Positions 7,331-16,742 are shown, counted from the stretch's first letter. The stretch is 64,000 nucleotides of DNA from Cognatilysobacter tabacisoli (GCF_003586305.1 NZ_QXJI01000001.1:1-64000); one strand, 5' to 3'. Numbers and translations: made by a program. The notes: generated by a model from the sequence alone, not told the origin.

Positions 7331-9490
7331 ATGCGCTATTCGGTTCTGGCTGTCGCACTGGCAGTCGCCAGCCTCGGGGTGGCCCACGCGGGCGAAGGCA
7401 TGTGGGTGCCGCAGCAGCTGCCGGAGATCGCCGGGCCGCTGAAGAAGGCCGGGCTCAAGCTCGACGCCAAGCAGCTGGCGAACCTGACTGGCGACCCGAT
7501 GGGCGCGGTCGTGTCGCTCGGCGGCTGCACCGCGAGCTTCGTGTCGCCCAAGGGACTGGTCGTCACCAACCACCACTGCGCGTACGGCGCGATCCAGCTC
7601 AACTCGACGCCGGAACGCAACCTGATGAAGGACGGCTTCAACGCCGCGCAGCCGGGCGATGAGGTGTCCGCCGGACCGAATGCGCGCATCTACGCGCTCG
7701 ATTCGATCCGCGACGTCACCGCCGACGTCCAGGCGGCCATCGCCGCCGCGCCCGACGCGCTCGGCCGCACCAAGGCGCTGGACACGATCGAGAAGAAGCT
7801 CGTCGCCGACTGCGAAGCCGAGGCCGGCTTCCGCTGCCGCCTGTACAGCTTCGCCGGTGGCAACACCTACCGCCTGTTCCGCAACCTCGAGATCCAGGAC
7901 GTGCGCCTGGTGTACGCGCCGCCCGGCAGCGTCGGCAACTACGGCGGCGAGGTCGACAACTGGATGTGGCCGCGCCACACCGGCGACTTCTCGTTCTACC
8001 GCGCCTACGTCGGCAAGGACGGCAAGCCGGCCGCGTACTCGACCGACAACGTGCCCTACCAGCCCAAGCAGTGGCTGAAGGTCGCCGACGACGCGCTGCG
8101 CGACGGCGACTTCGTCATGGTCGCCGGCTACCCGGGCCGCACCTCGCGCTACGCGCTCGCGCAGGAGTTCGACAACACCGTGGCGTGGAGCTACCCCACC
8201 ATTGGCGGCCACTACAAGAAGCTGGTCGCGCTGGTCGAGGCCGAGGGCGCCAAGAACCCCGACATCGCGGTCAAGTACGCCAACACCGTGCGCGGCTGGC
8301 AGAACACGATGAAGAACTACGACGGCCAGCTCGAGGGCTTCGCCCGCATCGGCGCGGCCGAGCGCAAGCACGCCGACGAGAAGGCGGTGCTGGCGTGGCT
8401 GCAGCAGCAGGGCGACAAGGGCCGCGCCGCGCTCGACGCGCACGCCAGGCTCCTCGCGCTGGACGCACAGGCCACCGCCACGCGCGACCGCGACCTCGTG
8501 TTCGGCCAGCTGCGCAGCACCGGCGCGATCGGCGCGGCGGCGCAGCTGTACCGCCTGTCGATCGAGCGCGCCAAGCCGGACGCCGAGCGAGAGCAGGGCT
8601 ACCAGCAGCGCGACATGCCGACGTTCGAAGGCGGCATGCGCCAGATGGAGCGCCGCTACGTGCCGGCGATGGACCGCGAGCTGCAGGCCTACTGGCTGCG
8701 CGAGTACATCAAGCTGCCGGCCTCGCAGCGCGTCGAGGCGGTCGACAAGTGGCTGGGCGGCAACGACGAGAAGGCGATCACGCGCGCGCTCGACAAGCTC
8801 GCCAAGACCGCGCTCGGCAACACCGACATGCGGCTGGGCCTGATGAAGGCCGACCGCGCCGCGTTCGAGTCGAGCAAGGACCCGGCGATCCAGTTCGCCG
8901 TGGCGATCATGCCGACCGTGCTGAAGCTGGAGGAGGAGGGCAAGGCCCGCGCCGGCGACGCGCTGCTGGCCCGCCCGGCGTTCCTGCAGGCGATCTCGGA
9001 CTACAAGAAGTCCAAGGGCCAGTTCGTCTACCCGGACGCCAACTCGTCGCTGCGCATCACCTTCGGCAAGGTCACCGGCTACACCAAGACCGACGGCAGC
9101 AAGCAGGCCTCGTTCACCCGGCTTGAGGAAGTCGCCGCCAAGGCCACCGGCACCGCGCCGTTCGACGCGCCGAAGGCCCAGCTCGAGGCGATCGCGGCCA
9201 AGCGCTACGGCGGGCTGGCCGACCGCAAGCTCGGCACCGTACCGGTCAACTTCCTGTCGGACCTGGACATCACCGGCGGCAACTCGGGCTCGCCGGTGCT
9301 CGACGCCGAAGGCAAGCTGGTCGGGCTGGCGTTCGACGGCAACTGGGAGTCGGTCAGCAGCAACTGGGTGTTCGACCCGACGATGACCCGGATGATCTCG
9401 GTCGACCAGCGCTACATGCGCTGGATCATGCAGGAGGTCTACCCGGCGCCGCAGGTGCTGGCCGAGCTGGGCGTGCCGGCGAAGGACTGA
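7331..9490 (+). CDS. S46 family dipeptidyl peptidase, DPP7-type
   Basis: A 719-residue paralogue of the preceding gene, also with a signal peptide (cleavage near AHAGEG). Catalytic features are TNHHC (His82), NYGGEVDNWMWPRH and GGNSGSP (Ser652). The specificity residue in FDGNWE is Gly670, the DPP7 state, which predicts release of dipeptides with hydrophobic P1 residues. Cys66 and Cys83 flank the catalytic His as in trypsin-fold disulfides. ACAGGAG sits 7 nt before ATG 7331, which decides the start over an in-frame ATG at 7313. A strong terminator follows. Together the two enzymes would cover both acidic and hydrophobic peptides during growth on protein. Confidence 0.94.
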   Translation: MRYSVLAVALAVASLGVAHAGEGMWVPQQLPEIAGPLKKAGLKLDAKQLANLTGDPMGAVVSLGGCTASFVSPKGLVVTNHHCAYGAIQLNSTPERNLMKDGFNAAQPGDEVSAGPNARIYALDSIRDVTADVQAAIAAAPDALGRTKALDTIEKKLVADCEAEAGFRCRLYSFAGGNTYRLFRNLEIQDVRLVYAPPGSVGNYGGEVDNWMWPRHTGDFSFYRAYVGKDGKPAAYSTDNVPYQPKQWLKVADDALRDGDFVMVAGYPGRTSRYALAQEFDNTVAWSYPTIGGHYKKLVALVEAEGAKNPDIAVKYANTVRGWQNTMKNYDGQLEGFARIGAAERKHADEKAVLAWLQQQGDKGRAALDAHARLLALDAQATATRDRDLVFGQLRSTGAIGAAAQLYRLSIERAKPDAEREQGYQQRDMPTFEGGMRQMERRYVPAMDRELQAYWLREYIKLPASQRVEAVDKWLGGNDEKAITRALDKLAKTALGNTDMRLGLMKADRAAFESSKDPAIQFAVAIMPTVLKLEEEGKARAGDALLARPAFLQAISDYKKSKGQFVYPDANSSLRITFGKVTGYTKTDGSKQASFTRLEEVAAKATGTAPFDAPKAQLEAIAAKRYGGLADRKLGTVPVNFLSDLDITGGNSGSPVLDAEGKLVGLAFDGNWESVSSNWVFDPTMTRMISVDQRYMRWIMQEVYPAPQVLAELGVPAKD

Positions 9491-9516
9491 TCTTCAGCGC
9501 ACCTGGTGCGACACCG

Positions 9517-9549
9517 ACGCCGGCCGCCTTGCGCGGCCGGCGTTTTCTT
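9517..9549 (+). terminator. Terminator after the DPP7-type gene
   Basis: Perfect 11-bp stem (9517-9527 with 9533-9543), 5-nt loop, tail TTTTCTTTT. Confidence 0.85.
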
Positions 9550-9568
9550 TTGGCGCGCCGGGCGTCGT

Positions 9569-9973
9569 TCAGACCGCCGGGATCGCGTACTCGAAGCTGT
9601 AGCGGTGGGTGCCGTCGGCCTCGATCTCGATCGCCATGCGGCCGGTCAGCCCCGCCAGCGCGCCGGTGCCCGAGTCGGGCACGACCGTCAGCGCCAGCGT
9701 CGGCGCGCCGCGGTCCATCGTGCCGCTGTGCTGGGTCAGGAAGCTGCCGTCGAGCCCGTCGAGGCTGCCGCTGATGCGCTCGACCGCGACGTACGCGGCC
9801 GAGCCCTCGACCGGCGTGCCGACGGCCAGCATGTGCACGACGCCGGTGGCGTCGAGCGGCCCGTGGAAGCGCTTGTCGAAGCGCATGTGCATCGCCTGCG
9901 CGCCATCGCCGAGATCGCACGGGTCCAGCACGCTGCGCTGGACGTCGAACACGCCGCTGACCGTCACCGTCAT
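9569..9973 (-). CDS. DUF3224 domain protein
   Basis: A 134-residue cytoplasmic protein without signal peptide or membrane segment. The sequence, a small beta-barrel-like protein with RFDKRFHGPLDATG, LTQHSGTMDRG, VVPDSGTGALAGLTG and a C-terminal RYSFEYAIP, matches the DUF3224 (avidin-like barrel) family as I know it. No enzymatic function is established. The start at 9973 is supported by GAGGAG shortly upstream. It is convergent with the DPP7-type gene and stands alone. Confidence 0.75.
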   Translation of the reverse strand: MTVTVSGVFDVQRSVLDPCDLGDGAQAMHMRFDKRFHGPLDATGVVHMLAVGTPVEGSAAYVAVERISGSLDGLDGSFLTQHSGTMDRGAPTLALTVVPDSGTGALAGLTGRMAIEIEADGTHRYSFEYAIPAV

Positions 9974-10142
9974 CGTCTCGCTCTCCTCGTTCAAGGCCCG
10001 CCATGCTCGCGTGCACGCGCGGCCGTTACCAGTGCAACGGTTGCGACGGCCCGGTCCATTGCCTAGGCTGCCGCGGCGCCACAGCATCGCCGCGCCGGCG
10101 CGAACGCCGCGCGACGCCACGCCCCCCACTCCGGACCACCGA

Positions 10143-10784
10143 ATGCGCATCCTGCTCGCCCGCCACGGCGAAACCCCGTGGAACGCCGAAGGCCGCTACC
10201 AGGGCCAGGAAGACATCGCACTCTCGCCGGTCGGCGAGGCCCAGGCGCGCGCGCTCGGCGAGCGCCTGCGCGAGGTCCCGATCACCCGCGCGGTGGCGTC
10301 GCCGCTGTCGCGCGCGCGCCGCACGGCCGAACTTGCGCTCGGCGCGCGCGCGGGCATGCTCGCGTTCGACCCGGGCCTGCTGGAGATCGCCCACGGCACG
10401 TGGGAAGGCCTGCTGGCCAGCGAGATCCGCGCGCGCGACCCACAGCGCCTGCTCGACTGGCGCGTGCGCCCGCACGAGGTGCTGATGCCCGGCGGCGAAT
10501 CGCTGCAGCACGTGTTCGACCGCGCGTGGCCGGCGCTGGCGCGGGCCTGCGACGGGCTCGGTGACGACGACACCCTGCTGGTGGTCGCACATGACGCGGT
10601 CAACCGCGTGCTGCTGTGCCGGATCCTCGGCATCCCGTTCGGCAAGCTGTGGACGTTCCGGCAGGCACCGACCACGCTGAACCTGCTCGAGGGCGCCGAC
10701 GTCGACACCCTCGACGTGGTCCGCCTGAACGACTGCAGCCACCACACCGCGCTGTTCGGCGAGGCCGTGCACCGCGCGCTGTAG
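10143..10784 (+). CDS. Histidine phosphatase family protein (GpmB/CobC-like)
   Basis: A 213-residue member of the phosphoglycerate mutase-like superfamily. The RHGETPWN motif with the phosphohistidine lies at residues 7-14; SPLSRARRTAE, the acidic GTWEG and VVAHDAVNR with the second His follow in the usual order. Such proteins are phosphatases of small phosphorylated metabolites (for example alpha-ribazole phosphate or sugar phosphates); the substrate is not resolved. It precedes folC by 245 bp with repeat elements between, so an operon with folC is not implied. Confidence 0.88.
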   Translation: MRILLARHGETPWNAEGRYQGQEDIALSPVGEAQARALGERLREVPITRAVASPLSRARRTAELALGARAGMLAFDPGLLEIAHGTWEGLLASEIRARDPQRLLDWRVRPHEVLMPGGESLQHVFDRAWPALARACDGLGDDDTLLVVAHDAVNRVLLCRILGIPFGKLWTFRQAPTTLNLLEGADVDTLDVVRLNDCSHHTALFGEAVHRAL

Positions 10785-10794
10785 GGCGCCGTAG

Positions 10795-10812
10795 GGCGGG
10801 CTCGAGCCCGCC
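10795..10812. repeat. Intergenic inverted repeat GGCGGGC...GCCCGCC, copy 1
   Basis: Perfect 18-bp palindrome just after the phosphatase stop codon. A second, similar element is at 10941 and a shorter one at 35331. This resembles the dispersed palindromic repeats of Xanthomonadales intergenic regions. The 245-bp region 10785-11029 shows no other gene. Confidence 0.55.
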
Positions 10813-10940
10813 ACCGCATCCGCGCCACCGCATCGCGTCTCCCTTCGGGCCAGCGTGGCCGCGACGCCGCAACCCCGTGCATCGGTCCCGGCGATCGGTG
10901 AGGCGTCGCGTGGTTGCGTGGCACGTTGGCGGCTCGCGAT

Positions 10941-10958
10941 GGCGGGCCGGGGCCCGCC
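10941..10958. repeat. Intergenic inverted repeat GGCGGGC...GCCCGCC, copy 2
   Basis: Arms GGCGGGCC/GGCCCGCC (10941-10958) preceded by GAT, the same context as the 35331 copy. Lies between the phosphatase and folC. Confidence 0.5.
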
Positions 10959-10999
10959 CTGCGTCCCCGGTCCACCTGCCTTGTCCCGGCGATCGCGGG

Positions 11000-11005
11000 A
11001 TAATG
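11000..11005 (+). promoter_or_regulatory. Putative -10 box of folC
   Basis: GATAAT 25 nt upstream of the ATG at 11030. It overlaps the alternative ATG at 11003, so if it is the -10 box the downstream start must be used. Confidence 0.35.
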
Positions 11006-11029
11006 ATCGTCCCCGCTTCGACCGCCGCC

Positions 11030-12316
11030 ATGCCCCGCAGCCTTCTCGAGTGGCTCGAGCACATCGAGCAGCAGCATCCCCAGTCGATCGCGATGGGCCT
11101 GGAGCGCGTGCGCGAGGTCGCGCGACGGATGGGCCTGGGCAAGCCCGCGACCCGCGTGATCACCGTCGGCGGCACCAACGGCAAGGGCTCGACCGTCGCG
11201 TTCATCGAGGCGATCGCGCGCGCGGCCGGCTGGCGCGTCGGCGCGTACACGTCGCCGCACCTGCACGCGTACAACGAGCGCGTGCGCATCGACGGAGTCG
11301 ACGCCGACGACGCGTCGCTGGTCACCGGCTTCGAGGCCGTCGCCGCGGCCGCGTCTGCCGGCGCCCACGGCGAGGCGGTCGCGCTGACCTATTTCGAGTA
11401 CGGAACGCTGTGCGCGCTGTGGCTGTTCGCACGCGCGCCGCTCGACCTGGCGGTGCTCGAGGTCGGCCTCGGCGGGCGGCTGGACGCGGTCAACATCGTC
11501 GACCCGGACGTGGCGGTGATCACCACCGTCGACCTCGACCACCAGGACTGGCTTGGCAGCGACCGCGAGGCGATCGGCGCGGAGAAGGCCGGCATCGCCC
11601 GCGCGTGGACGCCGCTGGTGCTCGGCGACGACGACCCGCCTTCGAGCGTGCTTGGCCACGCGTACGCGATCGGCGCCTCGGCGGTGCGGATCGGCTGCGA
11701 CTTCTTCATCGACCGACCCGACGGCGCGCCGGGCTGGCGCTGGCGCGAGGTCGGCAGCGAGCTGGACCTGCCGTGGCCGTCGCTGGCCGCGCCGGTGCAG
11801 CTGCGCAACGCCGCCGTGGCGATCGCGGCGCTGCGCGCGCTGCCGGATGAGCTGCCCGCGCCGGCGTTCGCAGAAGGCGTGGCCGCCGCCCACGTGCCGG
11901 GCCGGCTTCAGCGGTTCGAACGCGACGGCGTGGAGGTGCTCGTCGACGTCGGCCACAACCCGCAGGCCGCGCGCGGTCTCGCGGCGTGGCTCGACGCCAC
12001 GCCATCGCACGGCCGAACGCTCGCGGTCTACGCCGCGCTTGCCGACAAGGACGCGCGCGGCGTGGTCGACGCGCTCGGCACGCGGGTCGCGCGCTGGCAC
12101 CTGGCCGGGCTCGCCGGGGTCGGCCCGCGCAGCCAGCCGGTCGAGGCGCTCGCGGCGCGGCTGGCCGACACGCCGGCGGCCCATGCATCGCACCATGACG
12201 ACGTCGGCGCCGCGCTCGACGCGGCGGTCGCCGAGGCCGCGCCGGGGGACCGCATCCTCGTGTTCGGCTCGTTCCACACCGCCGCCGAGGCCTGCGCACG
12301 GCTCGCCGCGGCCTGA
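11030..12316 (+). CDS. folC: Bifunctional folylpolyglutamate synthase/dihydrofolate synthase
   Basis: A 428-residue Mur-ligase-family enzyme that adds glutamate to dihydropteroate and to folates using ATP. Visible are the P-loop VGGTNGKGST, YTSPHLHAYNERVRI, LTYFEYGTL, LEVGLGGRLDAVN, LDHQDWLG with EKAGI, and the C-terminal LVDVGHNPQA and VFGSFHT; it aligns along its length with E. coli FolC. Start: ATG 11030; an ATG at 11003 would add nine residues but overlaps a -10-like box. It heads the folC-SPOR-cvpA-purF order that is also seen in E. coli (folC-dedD-cvpA-purF). Confidence 0.95.
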   Translation: MPRSLLEWLEHIEQQHPQSIAMGLERVREVARRMGLGKPATRVITVGGTNGKGSTVAFIEAIARAAGWRVGAYTSPHLHAYNERVRIDGVDADDASLVTGFEAVAAAASAGAHGEAVALTYFEYGTLCALWLFARAPLDLAVLEVGLGGRLDAVNIVDPDVAVITTVDLDHQDWLGSDREAIGAEKAGIARAWTPLVLGDDDPPSSVLGHAYAIGASAVRIGCDFFIDRPDGAPGWRWREVGSELDLPWPSLAAPVQLRNAAVAIAALRALPDELPAPAFAEGVAAAHVPGRLQRFERDGVEVLVDVGHNPQAARGLAAWLDATPSHGRTLAVYAALADKDARGVVDALGTRVARWHLAGLAGVGPRSQPVEALAARLADTPAAHASHHDDVGAALDAAVAEAAPGDRILVFGSFHTAAEACARLAAA

Positions 12317-12357
12317 ACCGGCACGCGCGTCGCGCCGGGGCACGGTGATCGCGGGGG

Positions 12358-12363
12358 TATAAT
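12358..12363 (+). promoter_or_regulatory. Perfect -10 box upstream of the SPOR gene
   Basis: TATAAT 35 nt before the ATG of the SPOR-domain gene, in the 81-bp folC-SPOR gap. This would give cvpA-purF an internal promoter. No clear -35. Confidence 0.5.
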
Positions 12364-12397
12364 TCGCGCGGCCTTTCGCCGTGACCCGCGAGAACCG

Positions 12398-13378
12398 ATG
12401 GAACCTGCACTGAAACAGCGACTGATCGGCGCCACGGTGCTGGTCGCGCTTGCCGTGGTCTTCCTGCCGATGCTGATCAAGGGCCCCGCGCCCGAGAGTT
12501 CCGCCTCGGATGTCCCGCTGGAGCTGCCGGACGCGCCGCAGGGCCAGTTCGAAACCCGCGAGCTGCCGCTGGTCGGCCCCGGCGAGGCGCCCGCCGCCGG
12601 CGCCGTCGGCATGCCGGGCGCGCCCGCCGCCGACCCCGACACCCTCCCCATGGTCGACACCGCTGCCGCCGGCGCGCAGCCGGCGACCGCCGCCGCGGGC
12701 GACTACGCGGTCAATTTCGGCAGCTACGCCAGCACCGCCGACGCCGCCCGCGTCATCGCGGCGCTGGCCGGCGCGCAGCTGGCCGCGTTCCAGCAGCCGG
12801 TCACCGACGCCGGCCGCACGCTGCACCGCGTCCGGATCGGCCCGTTCGCGACGCGCGCCGAGGCCGAGGCCGCGCGACTGCGCGCGGCGAAGGTCAACGA
12901 CCGCGTCACCGCGCGGGTCGTCGCGCTGGACGCGGACGCGTCCACCCCGGCAGCCGCGACTGCGGCGCCGGTGGCCTCGCAGCCGGCGCCGGCGCCGACC
13001 GCGTCCGTCTCGGCGCCGGTCCCGCTGCCCGAGTCGAAGCCGGCCGCCACGCAGCCCGTCGCGCCCGCCCCGAAGCCCGCCGCGCCGAAGCCGGTGGCGA
13101 CCGCGCCGGCCAAGCCGGTCGAGGCGCCGAAGCCGGCCGCCGCGCTCGGCTTCGCGGTGCAGCTGGGCGCGTTCGGCAACGCCGCCGAAGCGACCAAGCT
13201 GCGCGACCGCGCACGCGCCGCCGGCTTCAGCGCATTCGTCGAGGCGGTGCCGACCGACAAGGGCACGCTGAACCGCGTGCGCGTCGGCCCGGTCGCGAGC
13301 CGCGCCGAGGCCGATGCGCTGAAGGCGCAGCTGTCGTCGAAGCTCGGCGTCAGCGGCATCGTCCGCCCGCACCCCTGA
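12398..13378 (+). CDS. SPOR-domain cell-division protein (DedD-like)
   Basis: A 326-residue inner-membrane protein with a single N-terminal transmembrane segment (about residues 8-27, LIGATVLVALAVVFLPML) and a long periplasmic region. Two SPOR domains are visible: one beginning DYAVNFGSYAS around residue 103 and one beginning FAVQLGAFGN around residue 249. They are joined by an Ala/Pro-rich linker. SPOR domains bind denuded septal peptidoglycan, so a role at the division site is likely. E. coli DedD has one SPOR domain; the duplication is a difference. The synteny with folC, cvpA and purF supports DedD. Confidence 0.87.
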   Translation: MEPALKQRLIGATVLVALAVVFLPMLIKGPAPESSASDVPLELPDAPQGQFETRELPLVGPGEAPAAGAVGMPGAPAADPDTLPMVDTAAAGAQPATAAAGDYAVNFGSYASTADAARVIAALAGAQLAAFQQPVTDAGRTLHRVRIGPFATRAEAEAARLRAAKVNDRVTARVVALDADASTPAAATAAPVASQPAPAPTASVSAPVPLPESKPAATQPVAPAPKPAAPKPVATAPAKPVEAPKPAAALGFAVQLGAFGNAAEATKLRDRARAAGFSAFVEAVPTDKGTLNRVRVGPVASRAEADALKAQLSSKLGVSGIVRPHP

Positions 13379-13400
13379 GCCGGCGTCCGGGCGTCCCCAC

Positions 13401-13949
13401 ATGAGCGGCGTCGACTGGGTGGTGCTGGCGATCGTCGCCGCGTCGGCGCTGTTCGGCCTGATGCGCGGCTTCGTCGGCATGCTCGTGTCGCTGGTGGCCT
13501 GGCTGCTGTCGGGCTGGGTCGCGTTCCGCTTCGGCGGTGAGGTCGGGCTGATGCTCGCCGGCGCGGGCGAGCCGAGCGCGGGCCAGGTGTTCGCCGGCTA
13601 CGCGCTGAGCTTCGTCGTCGTGATGGTGGTCGTCGGCACCGTCGGCTGGCTGGTCCGCAAGCTGGTCGCGTCGACCGGCCTGGGCGGGATGGACCGCCTG
13701 CTCGGGCTCGGCGTCGGCGTGGCGCGCGGCGCGTTCGTCGCCTGCGCGCTGGTGCTGCTGCTCGGGCTGACCTCGCTGCCGCGCGAACCGGAGTGGCAGT
13801 CGTCGAAGGTCGTGCCGGTGTTCGTGCCGGGCGCGCACTGGCTGCGCGGCTGGCTGCCGGACTGGGTCGCCGCGAAGGTCGACCTCGACGGTTCGGGCGC
13901 GCGGCCGGAACCCGACGACGCGCCGCTGCCCGCGCCGCTGGCCGGTTGA
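13401..13949 (+). CDS. cvpA: CvpA family membrane protein
   Basis: A 182-residue inner-membrane protein with four predicted hydrophobic segments (for example VDWVVLAIVAASALFGLMRG and SFVVVMVVVGTVGWLV). The N-terminal DWVVL...GLMRGFVG is the CvpA signature. In E. coli it is needed for colicin V export and sits before purF, as here. The gene starts 22 bp after the SPOR gene and 78 bp before purF and is probably co-transcribed with both. Confidence 0.9.
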   Translation: MSGVDWVVLAIVAASALFGLMRGFVGMLVSLVAWLLSGWVAFRFGGEVGLMLAGAGEPSAGQVFAGYALSFVVVMVVVGTVGWLVRKLVASTGLGGMDRLLGLGVGVARGAFVACALVLLLGLTSLPREPEWQSSKVVPVFVPGAHWLRGWLPDWVAAKVDLDGSGARPEPDDAPLPAPLAG

Positions 13950-14027
13950 CCCGGACGCATTCGCCCGCATCTCGACGGTACCGGCCTCTTCTTTCCCCGT
14001 TCACGCTCTCCAGCAGGACTTCCCACC

Positions 14028-15494
14028 ATGTGCGGCATCATCGGAATCGTCGGCCATACCGACGTCGCGGCGCGGCTCTACGACGGCCTGACGGTGCTCC
14101 AGCACCGCGGCCAGGACGCGGCCGGCATCGCCACCGCCGACGGCAACAAGCTGCGCGTGCACAAGGGCAACGGCCTGGTCAGCGACGTGTTCCACGAGCG
14201 CGCGATGCAGCTGCTGCAGGGGCGGGTCGGGATCGGCCACTGTCGCTACCCGACGGCCGGCAGCGAGGGTTCGGACGAAGCCCAGCCGTTCTACGTGAAC
14301 TCCCCGTTTGGCATCGCGCTGGCGCACAACGGCAACCTGATCAACACCGACGCGCTGCGCCGCGAGGTGTTCGAGCAGGACCGCCGCAATGTCAACACCG
14401 AGTCCGATTCGGAAGTGCTGCTGAACGTGTTCGCGCACGAGCTCGACATGCAGGGCGCGCTGACCCCGGACGGTGCGTTCAGGGCGATCGAGGGCGTCGC
14501 GCGCCGCTGCGTCGGCGGCTACGCGGTCGTCGCGACGGTGCTGGGCCTTGGGCTGGTCGCGTTCCGAGACCCCAACGGCATCCGCCCGCTGGTGCTCGGC
14601 AAGCGTTCGCACAACGGCCAGGACGAGTACGCGATCGCGTCCGAGTCGGTCGCGCTCGACCTGCTCGGCTTCGAGCGCCTGCGCGACGTGCGCCCGGGCG
14701 AGGGCGTGGTCGTCACCGCGCGCGGCGAGCTGTTCACGAAACAGTGCGCCGACGAGCGCATGCACACGCCGTGCATCTTCGAGTACGTGTACTTCGCGCG
14801 GCCCGACTCGATGATGGACGAGGTCTCGGTGCACAAGGCGCGCATGCGCATGGGGCAGAAGCTCGGCGAGAAGATCCTGCGGCTGCGCCCGGACCACGAC
14901 ATCGACACGGTGATCCCGATCCCCGACACCTCGCGCGATGCCGCGCTGGAGATCTCCAACGTGCTCGGCGTGAAGTACCGCGAAGGCTTCATCAAGAACC
15001 GCTACGTCGGCCGCACGTTCATCATGCCGGGGCAGGGCGAGCGGGCGAAGTCGGTGCGGCGCAAGCTCAACCCGATCCCGCTGGAATTCAAGAACCGCGT
15101 CGTGCTGCTGGTCGACGACTCGATCGTGCGCGGCACCACGTCGCGGCAGATCGTGCAGATGGCGCGCGACGCCGGCGCGCGCAAGGTCTACCTGGCGTCC
15201 GCCGCGCCGCCGGTTCGCTTCCCGAACGTCTACGGCATCGACATGCCGTCGGCCGAGGAGCTGGTCGCCCACGGCCGCACCGACGACGAGGTGCAGACGC
15301 TGCTCGGCTGCGACTGGCTGATCTACCAGGACCTCGCCGACCTGCAGGAGGCCGTGTCCGGCCCGAAGCACCGCATCGACCACTTCGATTCGTCGTGCTT
15401 CAACGGCGAGTACGTGACCGGCATCGAACCGGGCTACTTCGACCGCATCCGCCAGCTGCGCTCGGACGAAGCCAAGAAGACGCGGCGGGCCTGA
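14028..15494 (+). CDS. purF: Amidophosphoribosyltransferase
   Basis: A 488-residue enzyme of purine synthesis: PRPP plus glutamine gives 5-phosphoribosylamine. The N-terminus [10 protein letters not shown] exposes the nucleophile Cys2 directly, without a propeptide. The glutaminase domain carries HNGNLIN and [10 protein letters not shown]; the phosphoribosyltransferase domain carries the PRPP loop [19 protein letters not shown]. Length is within the E. coli type (about 505). Follows cvpA; rraB starts 1 bp after its stop, indicating one transcript. Confidence 0.97.
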   Translation: MCGIIGIVGHTDVAARLYDGLTVLQHRGQDAAGIATADGNKLRVHKGNGLVSDVFHERAMQLLQGRVGIGHCRYPTAGSEGSDEAQPFYVNSPFGIALAHNGNLINTDALRREVFEQDRRNVNTESDSEVLLNVFAHELDMQGALTPDGAFRAIEGVARRCVGGYAVVATVLGLGLVAFRDPNGIRPLVLGKRSHNGQDEYAIASESVALDLLGFERLRDVRPGEGVVVTARGELFTKQCADERMHTPCIFEYVYFARPDSMMDEVSVHKARMRMGQKLGEKILRLRPDHDIDTVIPIPDTSRDAALEISNVLGVKYREGFIKNRYVGRTFIMPGQGERAKSVRRKLNPIPLEFKNRVVLLVDDSIVRGTTSRQIVQMARDAGARKVYLASAAPPVRFPNVYGIDMPSAEELVAHGRTDDEVQTLLGCDWLIYQDLADLQEAVSGPKHRIDHFDSSCFNGEYVTGIEPGYFDRIRQLRSDEAKKTRRA

Positions 15495-15495
15495 C

Positions 15496-15852
15496 ATGCG
15501 CGAACTGAAATCCCTGCTGATCCCCGACGACGACAACGGCCAGGTCCTGCGCCAGATGCTCGAGGACGGCGACGACCTCGACCGCGCGCGCGCGATCGAC
15601 TTCTTCCACGTGTTCGCCGACGGCGACGACGCGACCGCGTTCGCCACTGCGGCGGCCGCGCTGGCGGACGTGACCGTCGAGGCGCCCGAGGAAGACGACG
15701 AAGGCGTGTGGCAGGTCGCGGTGACCCGCACGATGGCGCCGAACCACGCCGCGATCACCGCGCTCGAACTGCAGCTGGGCGAGCTGGCCGAGGCGCACTG
15801 CGGCTTCGCCGACGGCTGGGGCTGCCCGCCGGCGGCCGACACCGAGCACTGA
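15496..15852 (+). CDS. rraB: Ribonuclease E inhibitor RraB
   Basis: A 118-residue acidic cytoplasmic protein. The pattern DDDNGQVLRQMLEDGDDL, then HVFADGDDATAFATAA and a C-terminal FADGWGCPP resembles RraB, which binds RNase E and dampens mRNA decay. It starts 1 bp after purF and ends 5 bp before the DUF455 gene, so expression is coupled to purine synthesis genes. No membrane or signal segment. Confidence 0.85.
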   Translation: MRELKSLLIPDDDNGQVLRQMLEDGDDLDRARAIDFFHVFADGDDATAFATAAAALADVTVEAPEEDDEGVWQVAVTRTMAPNHAAITALELQLGELAEAHCGFADGWGCPPAADTEH

Positions 15853-15857
15853 CCATC

Positions 15858-16721
15858 GTGGACGCCGGCGCGCGCGACGTCGCCGCGTTCGGCGGCTGCC
15901 TGTTCACCGCCGCGTGCGCCTGCCTCGATGCCGACACGCCCGACGCGAAGCTCGCGCTGACCGCCGCGGCCGCGCAAGCGTTCGCGCGCGGCGAGCTGTC
16001 GGTCGACAGCGCCGTCGAGCCCGAGCCGATCCGCATGCCCGGCCGTCCACCGACGCCGAAGCTGGTGCACCCGCGCGAGCTGCCGCGGCGCGGCTTCGGC
16101 AGCGTCGCCGGCCGCGCGGCGTTCATCCACGCCGTCGCGCACATCGAGTTCAACGCGATCGACCTCGCGTGGGACGCCGCATACCGCTTTCGCGGCCTGC
16201 CCGCGGACTTCTACGCCGACTGGGTGTCGATCGCCGCCGACGAGGCGCGCCACTTCGCGCTGCTGCGCGCGCGGCTGCAGGAACTCGGCCACGACTACGG
16301 CGACTTCGACGCGCACAACGGCCTGTGGGAGATGGCCGAGAAGACCGCGCACGACGGCCTGTCGCGGATGGCGCTGGTGCCGCGCGTCCTCGAGGCGCGC
16401 GGGCTCGACGTCACGCCCGGCATGATCGCCAAGCTCCGCGCGCTCGGCGACGACGCGACCGCCGACATCCTCGAGGTGATCCTGCGCGAGGAGGTCGGCC
16501 ACGTTGCGGCCGGCTCGCGCTGGTTCCGCTGGTACTGCGAGCGCGCCGGCGTCGCGCCGGGGCCCACGTTCCGCCGGCTGCTGTCGCAGTACGCGCGCGC
16601 GGTGCTCTACGGGCCGTTCAACCTCAAGGCGCGCAGCGCCGCCGGCTTCGATGCCGAGGAGCTGCGTCTGCTGTCGGAGTTCGCCGACGGCGACCGCGCG
16701 GTCGCGATCGGCACCGGCTGA
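15858..16721 (+). CDS. Ferritin-like DUF455 family protein
   Basis: A 287-residue all-helical protein. Carboxylate/His ligand motifs of a ferritin-like di-iron site can be seen in order: AHIEFNAIDLAWD, DEARHFALL and REEVGHV. The family is DUF455, related to MiaE-type tRNA hydroxylases; no substrate is proven. The GTG at 15858 is chosen because it is the first start codon in frame after the rraB stop (15850-15852) and leaves a 5-bp gap. It is the last gene of the purF transcript and faces lpxH. Confidence 0.82.
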   Translation: MDAGARDVAAFGGCLFTAACACLDADTPDAKLALTAAAAQAFARGELSVDSAVEPEPIRMPGRPPTPKLVHPRELPRRGFGSVAGRAAFIHAVAHIEFNAIDLAWDAAYRFRGLPADFYADWVSIAADEARHFALLRARLQELGHDYGDFDAHNGLWEMAEKTAHDGLSRMALVPRVLEARGLDVTPGMIAKLRALGDDATADILEVILREEVGHVAAGSRWFRWYCERAGVAPGPTFRRLLSQYARAVLYGPFNLKARSAAGFDAEELRLLSEFADGDRAVAIGTG

Positions 16722-16742
16722 CGCGCTGCGCGCAGGCGCCCG

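Noticed and set aside
10196-13480. Minus-strand open frame of 1094 codons opposite the phosphatase, folC and the SPOR gene
   Set aside because: It is antisense to well-supported genes with family motifs. Its composition is Arg/Gly/Ala-rich without domains, a typical shadow of GC-rich coding DNA.
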